Shown here: in pieces, positions 1 through 5,911 of the stretch
Position numbering within the stretch: position 1 is the stretch's first letter
How the letters are laid out: each line of letters begins with the position of its first letter
From: Actinomycetota bacterium
Lineage (GTDB): Bacteria > Actinomycetota > Acidimicrobiia > Acidimicrobiales > Microtrichaceae
Direction of reading: 5' to 3'
Assembly: GCA_016703525.1 (NCBI GenBank)
Contig: JADJBW010000031.1
Span: 1 to 5,911 of the forward strand
Length of the DNA stretch: 5,911 nucleotides
Made by a program: the position numbers and the translations under genes
Notes under the pieces: model-generated
What the model was told of the DNA's origin: nothing
Seen by the model: the letters and a program-made list of their open reading frames with translations, nothing else
The model's database searches: none

Positions 1-702
1 TTCCGCCATCGGCGGAAGGCGCCAGTCTGTGTACGTCGATTCGCAGGGTTCTGTCCGGGTCCGACCATGACGGGCGAGCACGCGATCGATCGTGGACATG
101 GGACGCTCGATGAGCTTCCCGAAAGCGACATGCAACTCGGCGAACTCGCGCATCGTGCCGAGCCGACCGAGAGCAAGGCCGGAGTCCAGGACACGTGCCA
201 CCACCGGGGACACCTCGACCGCTGCGAGCACCGGGATCCCGCCGATGTCCTCGACATCTCGACGGTCGAGCGCCCGCCCCGGCTCGCGCACGAGCACCAG
301 CCCGGCCCACCCCGTGGTGTCGAGCCGACCGAGGGTTTGGAGCCCGAGGTAGCAGGGGCCCCGCAGCACGCCGAGAACGGCCTCGCCGGGCCTGGTCGTT
401 GCGACGACCGCGTCCGACCCACAAGCGCCCCCATCGACGACGACAGCCGTTGACCTATCAGAGTCAAGTGCCGCGGTGAGCGTCACGCCGGCAGCTACCG
501 CTACCGAGCCGCCGGCCACAGGCTCGGTGACTCCGAGGAGAGCTGCGAGATCGCCGGGACTGCCGCCGCCGAGTTGGACCAGCTCGCGCTCGGCCCAGCA
601 CGCTGCCGCACTTGGCGAGGTCGACGTCCTGTGGCCGCCCCGCACCCCGACGAAGGTGAGGCGTCGGAGCGCTTGCGGAACCGGTGTGCTCGATCCGCTC
701 AC
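1..702 (-). CDS. Degenerate P-loop (CpaE/MinD-like) protein, runs off left edge
   Basis: The frame is open from a GTG at 702 to the left edge (234 codons), so the C-terminus lies outside the window or merges with the next gene there. The GTG overlaps the stop of the upstream gene as GTGA, which implies translational coupling. Near residues 19-28 the motif GVRGGHRTST resembles a deviant Walker A loop but lacks the usual lysine. A Walker B-like VVVDGG follows at about residues 87-92, then VLGVLRGPCYLGL and a PVLAAVEVSPVVARVLDSG stretch. I recall similar proteins in actinobacterial islands, often near pilus/secretion ATPases, annotated as CpaE- or MinD-like; that is memory, not a search. Between about 590 and 620 the sense moves to another frame (LAKCGSVLG) and back, consistent with missing bases. 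Nucleotide binding is doubtful without the lysine. Family assignment is moderate; the gene itself is fairly secure. Confidence 0.6.
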   Translation of the reverse strand, partial: MSGSSTPVPQALRRLTFVGVRGGHRTSTSPSAAACWAERELVQLGGGSPGDLAALLGVTEPVAGGSVAVAAGVTLTAALDSDRSTAVVVDGGACGSDAVVATTRPGEAVLGVLRGPCYLGLQTLGRLDTTGWAGLVLVREPGRALDRRDVEDIGGIPVLAAVEVSPVVARVLDSGLALGRLGTMREFAELHVAFGKLIERPMSTIDRVLARHGRTRTEPCESTYTDWRLPPMAE

Positions 703-1124
703 GACTCCGCCGAAATCGCGAGTGCTTCGATGACTTGCCGGTGCCGGTCGGCGAGACCAGCTGGGAATCGCTCCGCCAGACGCACCGGCACGATCGGGAC
801 CATGCGACGTACCGCAAGAGCGTCACCCTCCCGGCGAGCCAGGCCGAAGTCGACCAGACGGGTGAGCGTTCGCACCACCGACGAGTTGTGCGACGTTCCC
901 TTGCCGACCCCGAGTGTTGCCGCCAAGCTCCCCAGGCCGACCCGAAGGCCACTCGGCGCCTGGTCCGTCCACTGGCAGAACCGACGGAGCGTCAACGTCG
1001 CCGTTGGCCCGATGATCGGGAGCCAGAACATCTCGGCGTAGTCCCCGAGAGCATCGAATCCCTTGACGTCGTTGTCGGCGTCGAACCACAGACTACCGTA
1101 GCGGATCGCACGGAGGCGATCCAC
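699..1124 (-). CDS. 141-residue winged-helix-like hypothetical protein
   Basis: This is one of the few genes here with an unbroken frame. The GTG start at 1124 is forced because an in-frame TGA lies directly upstream (1127-1125); the Shine-Dalgarno is weak. Residues 29-41 carry a YAEMFWLPIIGPT motif. Residues 67-96 (LAATLGVGKGT, then SSVVRTLTRLVDFGLA) have the spacing of a helix-turn-helix followed by a wing, as in small winged-helix proteins, so DNA binding is inferred rather than shown. There is no signal peptide or membrane segment. The stop overlaps the start of the downstream P-loop gene by four bases, so the two proteins are probably made together. I recall similar proteins of unknown function next to CpaE-like genes in actinobacterial mobile elements. 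It could instead be a structural partner of that protein. Confidence 0.75.
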   Translation of the reverse strand: MDRLRAIRYGSLWFDADNDVKGFDALGDYAEMFWLPIIGPTATLTLRRFCQWTDQAPSGLRVGLGSLAATLGVGKGTSHNSSVVRTLTRLVDFGLARREGDALAVRRMVPIVPVRLAERFPAGLADRHRQVIEALAISAES

Positions 1125-1185
1125 TCAGCAGTGAGGTTCCCGGCGAGGTTCAGTGGCTGAGGCAGACACAGCTGCGATCCGATCG

Positions 1186-1200
1186 TCAGGGTTACCCTGA
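1186..1200. promoter_or_regulatory. Operator-like dyad, copy 1
   Basis: TCAGGGTTACCCTGA has perfect 6-bp arms (TCAGGG/CCCTGA) around a 3-bp centre. Flanks GATC at 1181-1184 and 1202-1205 extend the symmetry with one mismatch. It is a near copy of the dyad at 1237-1251, with 51 bp between centres, about five helical turns, so both would face the same side of the DNA. Likely ligands are the ParB-like protein, the 141-residue protein or an element repressor encoded elsewhere. Confidence 0.55.
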
Positions 1201-1236
1201 TGATCGGAGACGCGCTCCGCCCGATCAAGCCCAGCG

Positions 1237-1251
1237 TCAGGATTTCCCTGA
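1237..1251. promoter_or_regulatory. Operator-like dyad, copy 2
   Basis: TCAGGATTTCCCTGA matches copy 1 except in the centre and one arm base. Read on the minus strand, the two copies share the consensus TCAGGGnAAnCCTGA. The copy sits just downstream of the minus-strand TTGACA box (1265-1260), where a bound repressor would block a promoter. I found no further full copies in the window. Confidence 0.55.
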
Positions 1252-1264
1252 CACGTATGTGTCA
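1249..1264. promoter_or_regulatory. 16-bp dyad TGACAC-N4-GTGTCA overlapping a -35-like box
   Basis: TGACACGTATGTGTCA has perfect 6-bp arms around GTAT. It overlaps the end of operator copy 2 and contains most of the minus-strand TTGACA hexamer. The arrangement suggests competing binding sites for two regulators, or for RNA polymerase and a regulator. The ligand is unknown. Confidence 0.45.
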
Positions 1265-1275
1265 ATTCGGCGAGG

Positions 1276-2436
1276 TCACGCAGCGTCATGGTTACGACCC
1301 AGTCCATCGGAGTCCGAATCCCCCTCGGTAGCTTCGACCGGATCTCCGTCGCCGACCTCGTAGCCGTAGTCGGCCAGGAACCGGACGTGGGCACAACCGA
1401 GCGATGTCGGGTAGCCCGCCCCAGCCGACTCCTCGCCCTTGGCAAGACAGATCGCAAGAACAGCCCGATCACGATCACGGACCGACCCGTCGGCGAACGC
1501 CGCAAGGGCAGTCCGCCAGTCGGGTCCGAACGGCCCGTCGACTGATTCCACGTCGAGGGAACGACAGGCGAGACGTGCCCGGTTGGTCGACACGGTGTCG
1601 ATCAGGACGAAGGCGACGTGGGCTGCGACATCGGCCTTCGGAAGGCGTCGACCGAGCAGCTCGCCGACGAACGCCGCCCGTCGAACACGCGCTTCGCCCT
1701 GAGCACGGCGAGTCGCAACCTCTGCCTGACGTCGCTCCCGTGAGCGACGGGCGACATCCGTCTCCTCGAGATCGTCCTGATGATCACCACCACCGACCCG
1801 GTCCGTTGCGTCGTCCAGCGGAGCCGTCGGGTGACCCGTCCATCTGCGACGCGTCGCCGCCCGCTCCACGATCGACTGATGCCGGATGACGGCCCGCTCG
1901 ATGTCATCGGGCTGCTCCGACACGATCTCCTCGATCACCTCTGGCTCGTCCACCAGCTCGAGCAATGCCGGCGCCGCCCCAGGCCGAACTCGCCTCGGTG
2001 GACCTGCCCGCGACGAGGTCGACCGTGGCAACTCCAGTAGCGCGAGCCTTGATGCGACGTGCTTGGCCGTGCGACCGACGCGCCTCGCCAACTCCCGCTG
2101 GGTCATGCCGAGGTCGATCAACCGGAAGTACCCCTCGGCCGCCTCGACCGGCGAAAGATCCGTGCGCTGCTCGTTCTCGACGACCATCGCTATCACGCGC
2201 TCCATGGCACTCATCTCCCGGACCACGCACGGCACGACCTCCAGACCCGCCTTGCGAGCTGCTGCGAGGCGACGGTGGCCCGCCACGACCACGAAGCCCT
2301 CCAGCCAGGGCGTCACGAACAGCGGCTCCAGCACGCCGATCGACCGCATTGACGCCGCCAGCTCGGTCACGTTGCCGACCTGCCGACGCAGGTTGTCCGA
2401 CGCCCGAACAAGCCGGTCGATCTCGACTAACTTCAA
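1276..2436 (-). CDS. ParB/Spo0J-family DNA-binding protein
   Basis: The N-terminal domain (residues 1-75) is a ParB/sulfiredoxin-like fold with the family signature GHRRLAAA at residues 53-60, followed by ENEQRTDLSPVEAA at about 87-100. In ParB proteins this region holds the nucleotide-dependent clamp. Residues 111-137 (MTQRELARRVGRTAKHVASR) are the KorB/ParB helix-turn-helix. The C-terminal part is arginine-rich and less conserved. Start TTG 2436 is preferred because GGAGGA (2450-2445) lies 8 bases upstream; the ATG at 2440 is only 4 bases away and in another frame. Residues 138-155 are out of frame. Three successive same-direction breaks near 2025-2028, 2007-2009 and 1977-1980 cancel out, and the alternate frames read VDLVA and then GQVHRGEFGLG. 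The last two breaks sit in GGG and GGGG runs. A role in element segregation or in gene regulation is inferred; no ParA with an intact Walker motif is visible nearby. Confidence 0.92.
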   Translation of the reverse strand: MKLVEIDRLVRASDNLRRQVGNVTELAASMRSIGVLEPLFVTPWLEGFVVVAGHRRLAAARKAGLEVVPCVVREMSAMERVIAMVVENEQRTDLSPVEAAEGYFRLIDLGMTQRELARRVGRTAKHVASRLALLELPRSTSSRAGPPRRVRPGAAPALLELVDEPEVIEEIVSEQPDDIERAVIRHQSIVERAATRRRWTGHPTAPLDDATDRVGGGDHQDDLEETDVARRSRERRQAEVATRRAQGEARVRRAAFVGELLGRRLPKADVAAHVAFVLIDTVSTNRARLACRSLDVESVDGPFGPDWRTALAAFADGSVRDRDRAVLAICLAKGEESAGAGYPTSLGCAHVRFLADYGYEVGDGDPVEATEGDSDSDGLGRNHDAA

Positions 2437-2701
2437 ACATCACGTCCTCCAGATGATCCGCCTCCGCGATCTGCGAGCAGGCGTTGAACTCGAACGGGCC
2501 ACATCGCCGACCCGCAAGGCGTCACCAGGACTCCGACGTCGTCGATCGCAACGCCGCGACTGTTCCGTCAGACCCAACGATCTCCACCCGGCGCCGGTCC
2601 TTCGCAGCCGCAGCGGCGTTGCCGACCACGAGTCCGAGGCAGCCCGACACCGAGCCGTCCTTGCCGTCGACTCGACCTCGCCACCGAAGTCGATTCGCCA
2701 C
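2435..2701 (-). CDS. Small unrecognised protein upstream of the parB-like gene, frame-broken
   Basis: From a GTG at 2701 an open frame runs to a TGA at 2522-2524 and contains DGKDGSVSGCLGLVVGNAA and RRRVEIVGSDGTVA. The sense then continues in a second frame (IDDVGVLVTPCG from 2546) and a third (GPFEFNACSQIAEADHLEDV from 2500). The third reaches the parB-like start without a stop. If the TTT at 2437-2435 were TTTT, it would end in TGA overlapping the parB start as TTGA, mirroring the GTGA overlap further down the operon. The reconstructed product is about 90 residues, soluble, with no family I recognise. The start is uncertain: a GTG at 2744 has a better Shine-Dalgarno (GGAG) but meets stops in neighbouring frames. 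Confidence 0.42.
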
Positions 2702-2868
2702 CGACCTCAGAACAGCGGGATGTCCCCAGGGCGCAGCCGGTCACTGCCGCTCCGTCAGGAGCGGCGAGTCTGTGTCCTCGGTTCGATCGGTCTGATCGTG
2801 ATTTCGTGTCGGTGGTCCGACGTATTCGTCCGAGGGATGGCCCTCCACGACTACCGAATGTCTCAGGT
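2702..2868. promoter_or_regulatory. Divergent intergenic region
   Basis: This separates the leftward parB operon from the rightward nuclease-like gene and should carry promoters for both. It holds a hairpin (2746-2765), the dyad CGATC-N5-GATCG (2784-2798) and a small dyad GACG-TATT-CGTC near 2819-2830. I see no clear -35/-10 pair in either direction. A short plus-strand frame at 2837-2872 ends at the next start as ATGA and could be an 11-codon leader, but is weakly supported. Confidence 0.4.
2746..2765. repeat. Perfect 8-bp inverted repeat with GTCA loop
   Basis: GCCGCTCC and GGAGCGGC flank the 4-base loop GTCA on the plus strand. On the minus strand the second arm contains the GGAG that would serve a GTG at 2744, so in RNA it could hide that ribosome site. 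No U-run follows on either strand, which argues against a simple terminator. It could equally be a protein-binding dyad. Confidence 0.5.
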
Positions 2869-4346
2869 ATGAGTTCGACGAAGTTGATCCCCCTATCTCG
2901 ACCGGCACCGATCCCCGAGTACTGGGCCGACGTCGAAGCAAGACAGTCGGAGTACGAGGACGCAGTGAATAGCGCTCAAGAACCTGAGGTGCTCCCGACG
3001 CCGCGAACCCTGACTACTTGACTGGGCGACTCCGCCGGGTTCACGCCGCGATGGCTCGGGACGAGGTCGCGGACCGCGTTGTCGCCCCCTCCAGCCCAGC
3101 ATCTTCCACGGCCAAGGCGCTGACGAGTACAGGCGAATTCCGGACGGTGCCGCGAGTCGCGCGAGCCTGCTCTGACCGTGAGCAAGCTCGGGCTGACCGA
3201 ATCGGAACGCACAACGTGTTCAGCAACCATGACGACCGGTAAGCCTCGGCGACTTGTACACGTCCGTCGTCAGCACGCGGTTCGGCAACGGCAGCGCATG
3301 GGTGGCCCTCACGGGCAAGTCGCTGGCGCGGATCGCGACCTCGGCCTGCGGACTTCCTTGAACGCGAACCCCCAGCACTTGCGTGGTGGACGACCGAACT
3401 CAGCGGCGCGACGTCGCGCCGTCGTTCGGCGACCTGACGTACCACCCGCCCGAGGGGATCGACCACCCCGATCCTCGTCACCCCGCTCGGCGAGACGGTG
3501 GTCGGCGCATGGATTTCGATGGATCCGAGCGGCGCTACGTCGTACCGCAGGACGTTCCCTGGGAACTCGTGCTGAACTGGCCACGAGCCACGGGTTGCCC
3601 GAGCACGTTCCAGCGGCGATGCGGCGGTCTCGTGCATCCATAGCGCTTCCCGACGCCCTGCTGACGACGACCGAACTGCAACTGCGCCACCAGATCTCCG
3701 ACCTCCAGGCGAACTACGAGGCGGAGCGTGCCAGGTTGAACGGCAAGCTCGACGCAGAGAGAGCGCGAGCGACCGACATCCGGCATCAGCTCTCCTGTAC
3801 GGGACGGGCCAAGATCTCGTCGACGCCGTCGCTGCTCTTCTCCGGCTCGCCGGCATCGACGTTGTCGACCTGGACAAGTCCATCGGCGACACGATCAACG
3901 CAGACCTCCGCTGTTCGTTTGAACACGCATGCCGACTCGTCGAAGTGAAGTCCGCGAGCGGCGCACCGGGCGAGCGTCTCTACAGCGACTTGGTGAGACA
4001 CGTCGCCGGGGCCGACACTTCGCCAGGAGCCGAACGGATCGACGGCGGGGCCCTGATCCTGAATCACGAACACAAGAAGGAGCCGCTCGATCGCACTAGC
4101 GATCCGTACACGCGGCCTGAGTTCCTCGCGGCACAGACCCACCCGGTCCTCACCACTCTGCAGCTCTTCTTGGCGTGGCGCGATAGCGATTGGGCTGCCG
4201 TCCGCGCCGCGTTGTTCGGCGCAGCGCTCCTTGCACCGCCAGCGGAGGACTCGACCGCCACGACATCGCAGCCAACGTCGGGGGCGGGGGTGCGGCGCAG
4301 TCTCGATCGAGCTGTGGCCGCAGCCGGCGGTTCCGGCGGAGCGTAA
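2869..4346 (+). CDS. Putative coiled-coil PD-(D/E)XK-like nuclease, frame-broken
   Basis: A product of about 490 residues can be followed from ATG 2869 (PLSRPAPIPEYWADVEARQ) to TAA 4346 across about nine frame changes, near 3003, 3240, 3345, 3371, 3410, 3462, 3527, 3577 and 3790. The order is: N-terminal region with a NPDYLTGRLRR motif (from 3006), a SLGDLYTSVVSTRFGNGSAW motif (about 3245), an ILVTPLGETVVGAW strand-rich stretch (about 3470), RRYVVPQDVPWELVLNW, a charged helical segment with coiled-coil character (about 3670-3790), then an unbroken 185-codon C-terminal frame (3792-4346). That last frame has LLYGTGQDLVDAVAALL, an Asp at 3903-3905 and, 13 residues on, Glu-Val-Lys (3942-3950). 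This D-x12-ExK core is the hallmark of PD-(D/E)XK nucleases. I recall similar actinobacterial proteins annotated only as hypothetical. DNA cleavage, and a role in defence or element processing, are inference. No clear Shine-Dalgarno precedes the start. Confidence 0.65.
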
Positions 4347-4436
4347 ACCCAGTAGTAGTGCGCCCAACGGCGATTTCTCACGCCGAAAGGCTTCGCAGCT
4401 CGAGAGCTGCCTCCCGTTGCAACCACGGAGGCTCCT
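4347..4436. other. Short gap with a dyad before the excisionase gene
   Basis: A 6-bp inverted repeat GCAGCT/AGCTGC with a CGAG loop lies at 4395-4410, shortly after the nuclease-like stop. No T-run follows, so it is at best a weak terminator. GGAGG at 4427-4431 is a good ribosome site for the ATG at 4437. Nothing else is supported. Confidence 0.4.
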
Positions 4437-4724
4437 ATGCTCCGGAGTAACCTTCCCGGCGGCGTTGTCCGCCAGTAGTCGGCGTCGAGCGCATAGCGGT
4501 CACACGACTGCCGCCGACATCGGGACCGAACCCATCCTGCACCACCATCCCCGAGGCCGCTCGCCGGTTGTCGATCGGCCACACGCTCACGGTTCGAACC
4601 TTCATCGCCAGCGGTCAACCGGCGTGCGTGCACATCGGTCGGGCGACCCGTGTTCCGGCGGCGGCGGTGCAGGACTTCGTCGACGACCGGCTCACCGCAA
4701 GTCACGCAGAGGGCGGTGGGCTGA
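4437..4724 (+). CDS. Excisionase-like helix-turn-helix protein (Xis family)
   Basis: The secure part is 4541-4710: TIPEAARRLSIGHTLTVRTF, then IASGQPACVHIGRATRVPAAAV and DFVDDRL. This is the MerR-type HTH plus wing of excisionase-like proteins encoded beside integrases in actinobacterial integrative elements. Such proteins bind the attachment-site arms and steer recombination toward excision. The start is uncertain. ATG 4437 has a strong GGAGG five bases upstream and needs only one missing base before 4476 to join the HTH frame; otherwise no start codon precedes the HTH motif. The frame also runs straight into the integrase with no stop. A TGA at 4722-4724 overlapping the integrase ATG (TGATG) is the likely true stop, reached if the G-rich stretch 4709-4720 is miscalled. 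A genuine Xis-Int fusion is possible but less likely. Confidence 0.65.
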
Positions 4725-5853
4725 TGGCGTCAATTCACAAGCGCAAGACGCCCGGCGGCCTGACCCGCTTCGACGTTCGGTGGCGACCGACCCCTGACGC
4801 AGCTGAGCGATCGAAGACGTTCCCGGACCTCGAGACGGCGAAGTCCTACCGAGGCCAGCTCGAGGCCGAGCAGGCACGAGGATCACGTTCGACCCTCGCG
4901 CCGGCAAGAAGCCGTTCCGCTCGTACGCCGAGGAGTGGTTGAGCAACCGCCGGCTCGGCATCATGACGAAGGAGACGTACGCCGACATCCTCGAGCGGCA
5001 CATCTATCCGCAGTTCGGGAAGCTCGCGATCAATCGGATCACTCCTGAACGAGTTCGCAGTTGGAACCAGACGCTTGCCGCTCGGGTGGCGGCGACGGCT
5101 GCGAAGGCGTACCGCATTCTGAAGGCCATCCTCGCGACAGCGGTGAACGATCAACTCATCGGTCGAAATCCGTGCACCGTCCGGCAGTGCGGGCCAAGAT
5201 CCCGTCACCGACCGCGCATTCGTACCGGCGGAAGTCGTGTTCGAGCTCGGTCGAGGCGCGCACCTCGACTGCGAATGATGATCCTGGTCGCAGGGTTCGG
5301 CGGGCTTCGGTATGGCGAGCTCAGCGCACTTCGTCGTCGCCACTACGACGCGTCGAAGGGCACCGTCACGATCGAGGAGGCGATCGACAAGCGGGACGCC
5401 GGAAGGACCCGAAGACGTTCGCCAGCCGCCGAACAGTCGCCCTCCCCGGTTCGTGCTGGACGCGCTCGACGATCACGTCGAGACCTACGTGGACGGCTCA
5501 CCGGACAGCCCGCTGTTTTCCCTGGCGAGGCCGGCGGCGTCATGAGCGACGGCTGGTTCAAGAAGAGCTGGACAGCCGCCCGGAAGTCCGTCGGGGTGTC
5601 GACCGTCCGGTTCCACGACCTGCGGCACACCGCCGGCACGCTCGCCACCCAACACGGCGCGACGATGAAGGAGGTCATGTCGCGGCTGGGTCACTCGACG
5701 ACTGCCGCCGCGATTCGATACCAACGAGCGGCGGATTCGCGGGATCAGGACGTCGCAGATCGACTCGATGAGGCGTTCGGAAACCCCACTTCAGAACCTG
5801 TCGCGGGATATTCGCGGGATGAACCGGATGAGGGTGGTGAGCCCGACTCCTGA
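4724..5853 (+). CDS. Tyrosine recombinase (integrase) of a tRNA-targeting element, frame-broken
   Basis: It carries out site-specific strand exchange between the element and the host tRNA site. ATG 4724 begins MASIHKRKTPGG, an N-terminal arm-binding region, with G-rich DNA (GGGCGGTGGG) upstream. The core-binding domain starts at FRSYAEEWL (about 4915) and includes TKETYADILERHIYPQFGKL. The catalytic domain has Arg in GLRYGEL (codon 5308), Lys in PKTFASRRTV (about 5411), HDLRH with His 5614 and Arg 5623, His in LGHS (5692) and the nucleophile Tyr in IRYQ (5719), so the full R-K-H-R-H-Y set is present. The frame breaks about six times (near 4880, 5183, 5265, 5407, 5450 and 5520). All fit missing bases, for example GG for GGG at 4880 and GG for GGGG at 5183. 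Reconstructed length is about 380 residues, normal for the family. It reads toward the 3' end of the adjacent tRNA. Confidence 0.93.
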
Positions 5854-5875
5854 AAGTCCCGAGTTTTCGGGGCTT
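5854..5875. terminator. Hairpin terminator shared by integrase and tRNA
   Basis: AAGTCCCGA (5854-5862) pairs with TCGGGGCTT (5867-5875) around a GTTT loop, giving a 9-bp stem with one G-U pair. It begins right after the integrase stop and lies just past the tRNA 3' end on the opposite strand. A and T bases at both ends allow it to work in both directions, although the U-runs are short. Confidence 0.7.
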
Positions 5876-5883
5876 TGGAGGTG

Positions 5884-5911
5884 TACCCCCAACGGGATTC
5901 GAACCCGTGCC
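5884..5911 (-). tRNA. 3' part of a tRNA gene, running off the right edge
   Basis: Read on the minus strand, 5908-5892 forms a T arm: stem ACGGG/CCCGT around the loop TTCGAAT, the near-invariant TTCGA pattern. The 3' acceptor strand TGGGGGT (5891-5885) and discriminator A (5884) follow. The next bases are CAC, so CCA is not encoded. The anticodon and D arms are outside the window, so the amino acid cannot be named. The 5' acceptor strand should read close to ACCCCCA. Confidence 0.85.
5884..5911. other. Candidate attachment site (att) at the tRNA 3' end
   Basis: The integrase gene ends 31 bases from the tRNA 3' end, with only a terminator between. Integrases in this position normally recombine within the T arm or acceptor strand of the tRNA, leaving a direct repeat of that segment at the far end of the element. 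The core boundaries cannot be defined because the other end is not in the window. Confidence 0.5.

Larger units (their letters stand above)
1125..1275. promoter_or_regulatory. Regulatory gap between parB-like gene and the winged-helix gene
   Basis: No gene is supported here. The gap holds two copies of a 15-bp dyad, a third 16-bp dyad and a 5-bp-stem hairpin, all within 1181-1264. On the minus strand a perfect -35 hexamer TTGACA lies at 1265-1260, but I see no convincing -10 at 16-18 bp spacing, so a promoter for the 1124 gene is only suspected. An overlapping 54-codon frame (1289-1125) has a far lower third-position GC than the neighbouring genes and was rejected. Confidence 0.5.

Noticed and set aside
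1125..1289. 54-codon minus-strand frame overlapping the end of the parB-like gene and ending directly before the 1124 start
   Set aside because: Attractive for coupling, but only about half of its third codon positions are G or C, far below the neighbouring genes, and the dyads account for its internal repeat (QGNPD twice). Treated as regulatory DNA.
1977..2028. Programmed frameshifting in the ParB-like gene
   Set aside because: Three shifts within about 50 bases that cancel, with no slippery heptamer or downstream structure evident, fit missing bases better than a programmed event.
1886..2872. Long plus-strand open frame of 328 codons
   Set aside because: It is antisense to the ParB-like gene and the divergent region; its composition is serine/arginine-rich as expected of a shadow frame, with no recognisable motif.
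3041..3898. Minus-strand open frame of 285 codons
   Set aside because: It lies opposite the reconstructed nuclease-like gene, whose pieces carry motifs and coiled-coil character. The minus frame is low-complexity and arginine/serine-rich.
4395..4410. Inverted repeat as a terminator for the nuclease-like gene
   Set aside because: The 6-bp stem has no following T-run; kept only as a dyad in the gap description.
4064..4705. Minus-strand open frame of 213 codons spanning the nuclease and excisionase genes
   Set aside because: It is antisense to two supported genes. A central stretch looks protein-like (ALDADYWRTTPPG), but its codon use is not like that of the confirmed genes.
1..5911. CRISPR array, insertion sequence or plasmid origin
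   Set aside because: No regularly spaced direct repeats, no transposase motifs with terminal inverted repeats, and no iteron cluster or replication initiator motif were seen.

Overview
The window is high-GC DNA with GTG and TTG starts, and its protein families (ParB-like, excisionase/integrase pair, degenerate CpaE/MinD-like P-loop protein) are typical of Actinomycetota. The right edge is the 3' end of a tRNA gene. Next to it is a tyrosine recombinase, preceded by an excisionase. This is the standard end of an integrative element or genomic island inserted at a tRNA 3' end, with the element extending leftward.

Layout. Positions 1-2701, minus strand, appear to form one operon read right to left: a small unrecognised gene (about 2701-2435), a ParB-like gene (2436-1276), a 150-bp regulatory gap dense in dyad symmetry (1125-1275), a 141-residue winged-helix-like protein (1124-699), and a gene with a degenerate P-loop (702 to the left edge, overlapping its neighbour by GTGA). 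Positions 2702-2868 are a divergent intergenic region with a perfect 8-bp hairpin. Positions 2869-4346, plus strand, hold a roughly 500-residue protein ending in a coiled coil and a PD-(D/E)XK-like nuclease domain. Positions 4437-4724 are the excisionase-like gene and 4724-5853 the integrase. A shared hairpin terminator (5854-5875) separates the integrase from the convergent tRNA.

The most important caveat is that almost every gene longer than 150 codons is broken by frame changes. Nearly all can be explained by a missing single base, several of them in short G or C runs. The amino-acid sense carries on across the breaks and all expected integrase catalytic residues survive. This looks more like uncorrected homopolymer undercalls in the sequence than biological decay. 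Gene boundaries are therefore given for the whole gene, across the breaks.

Functionally, int/xis would handle site-specific integration and excision. The ParB-like protein and its operon partners look like a maintenance or regulatory module. The nuclease-like gene is the least explained cargo and the best candidate for something undescribed.
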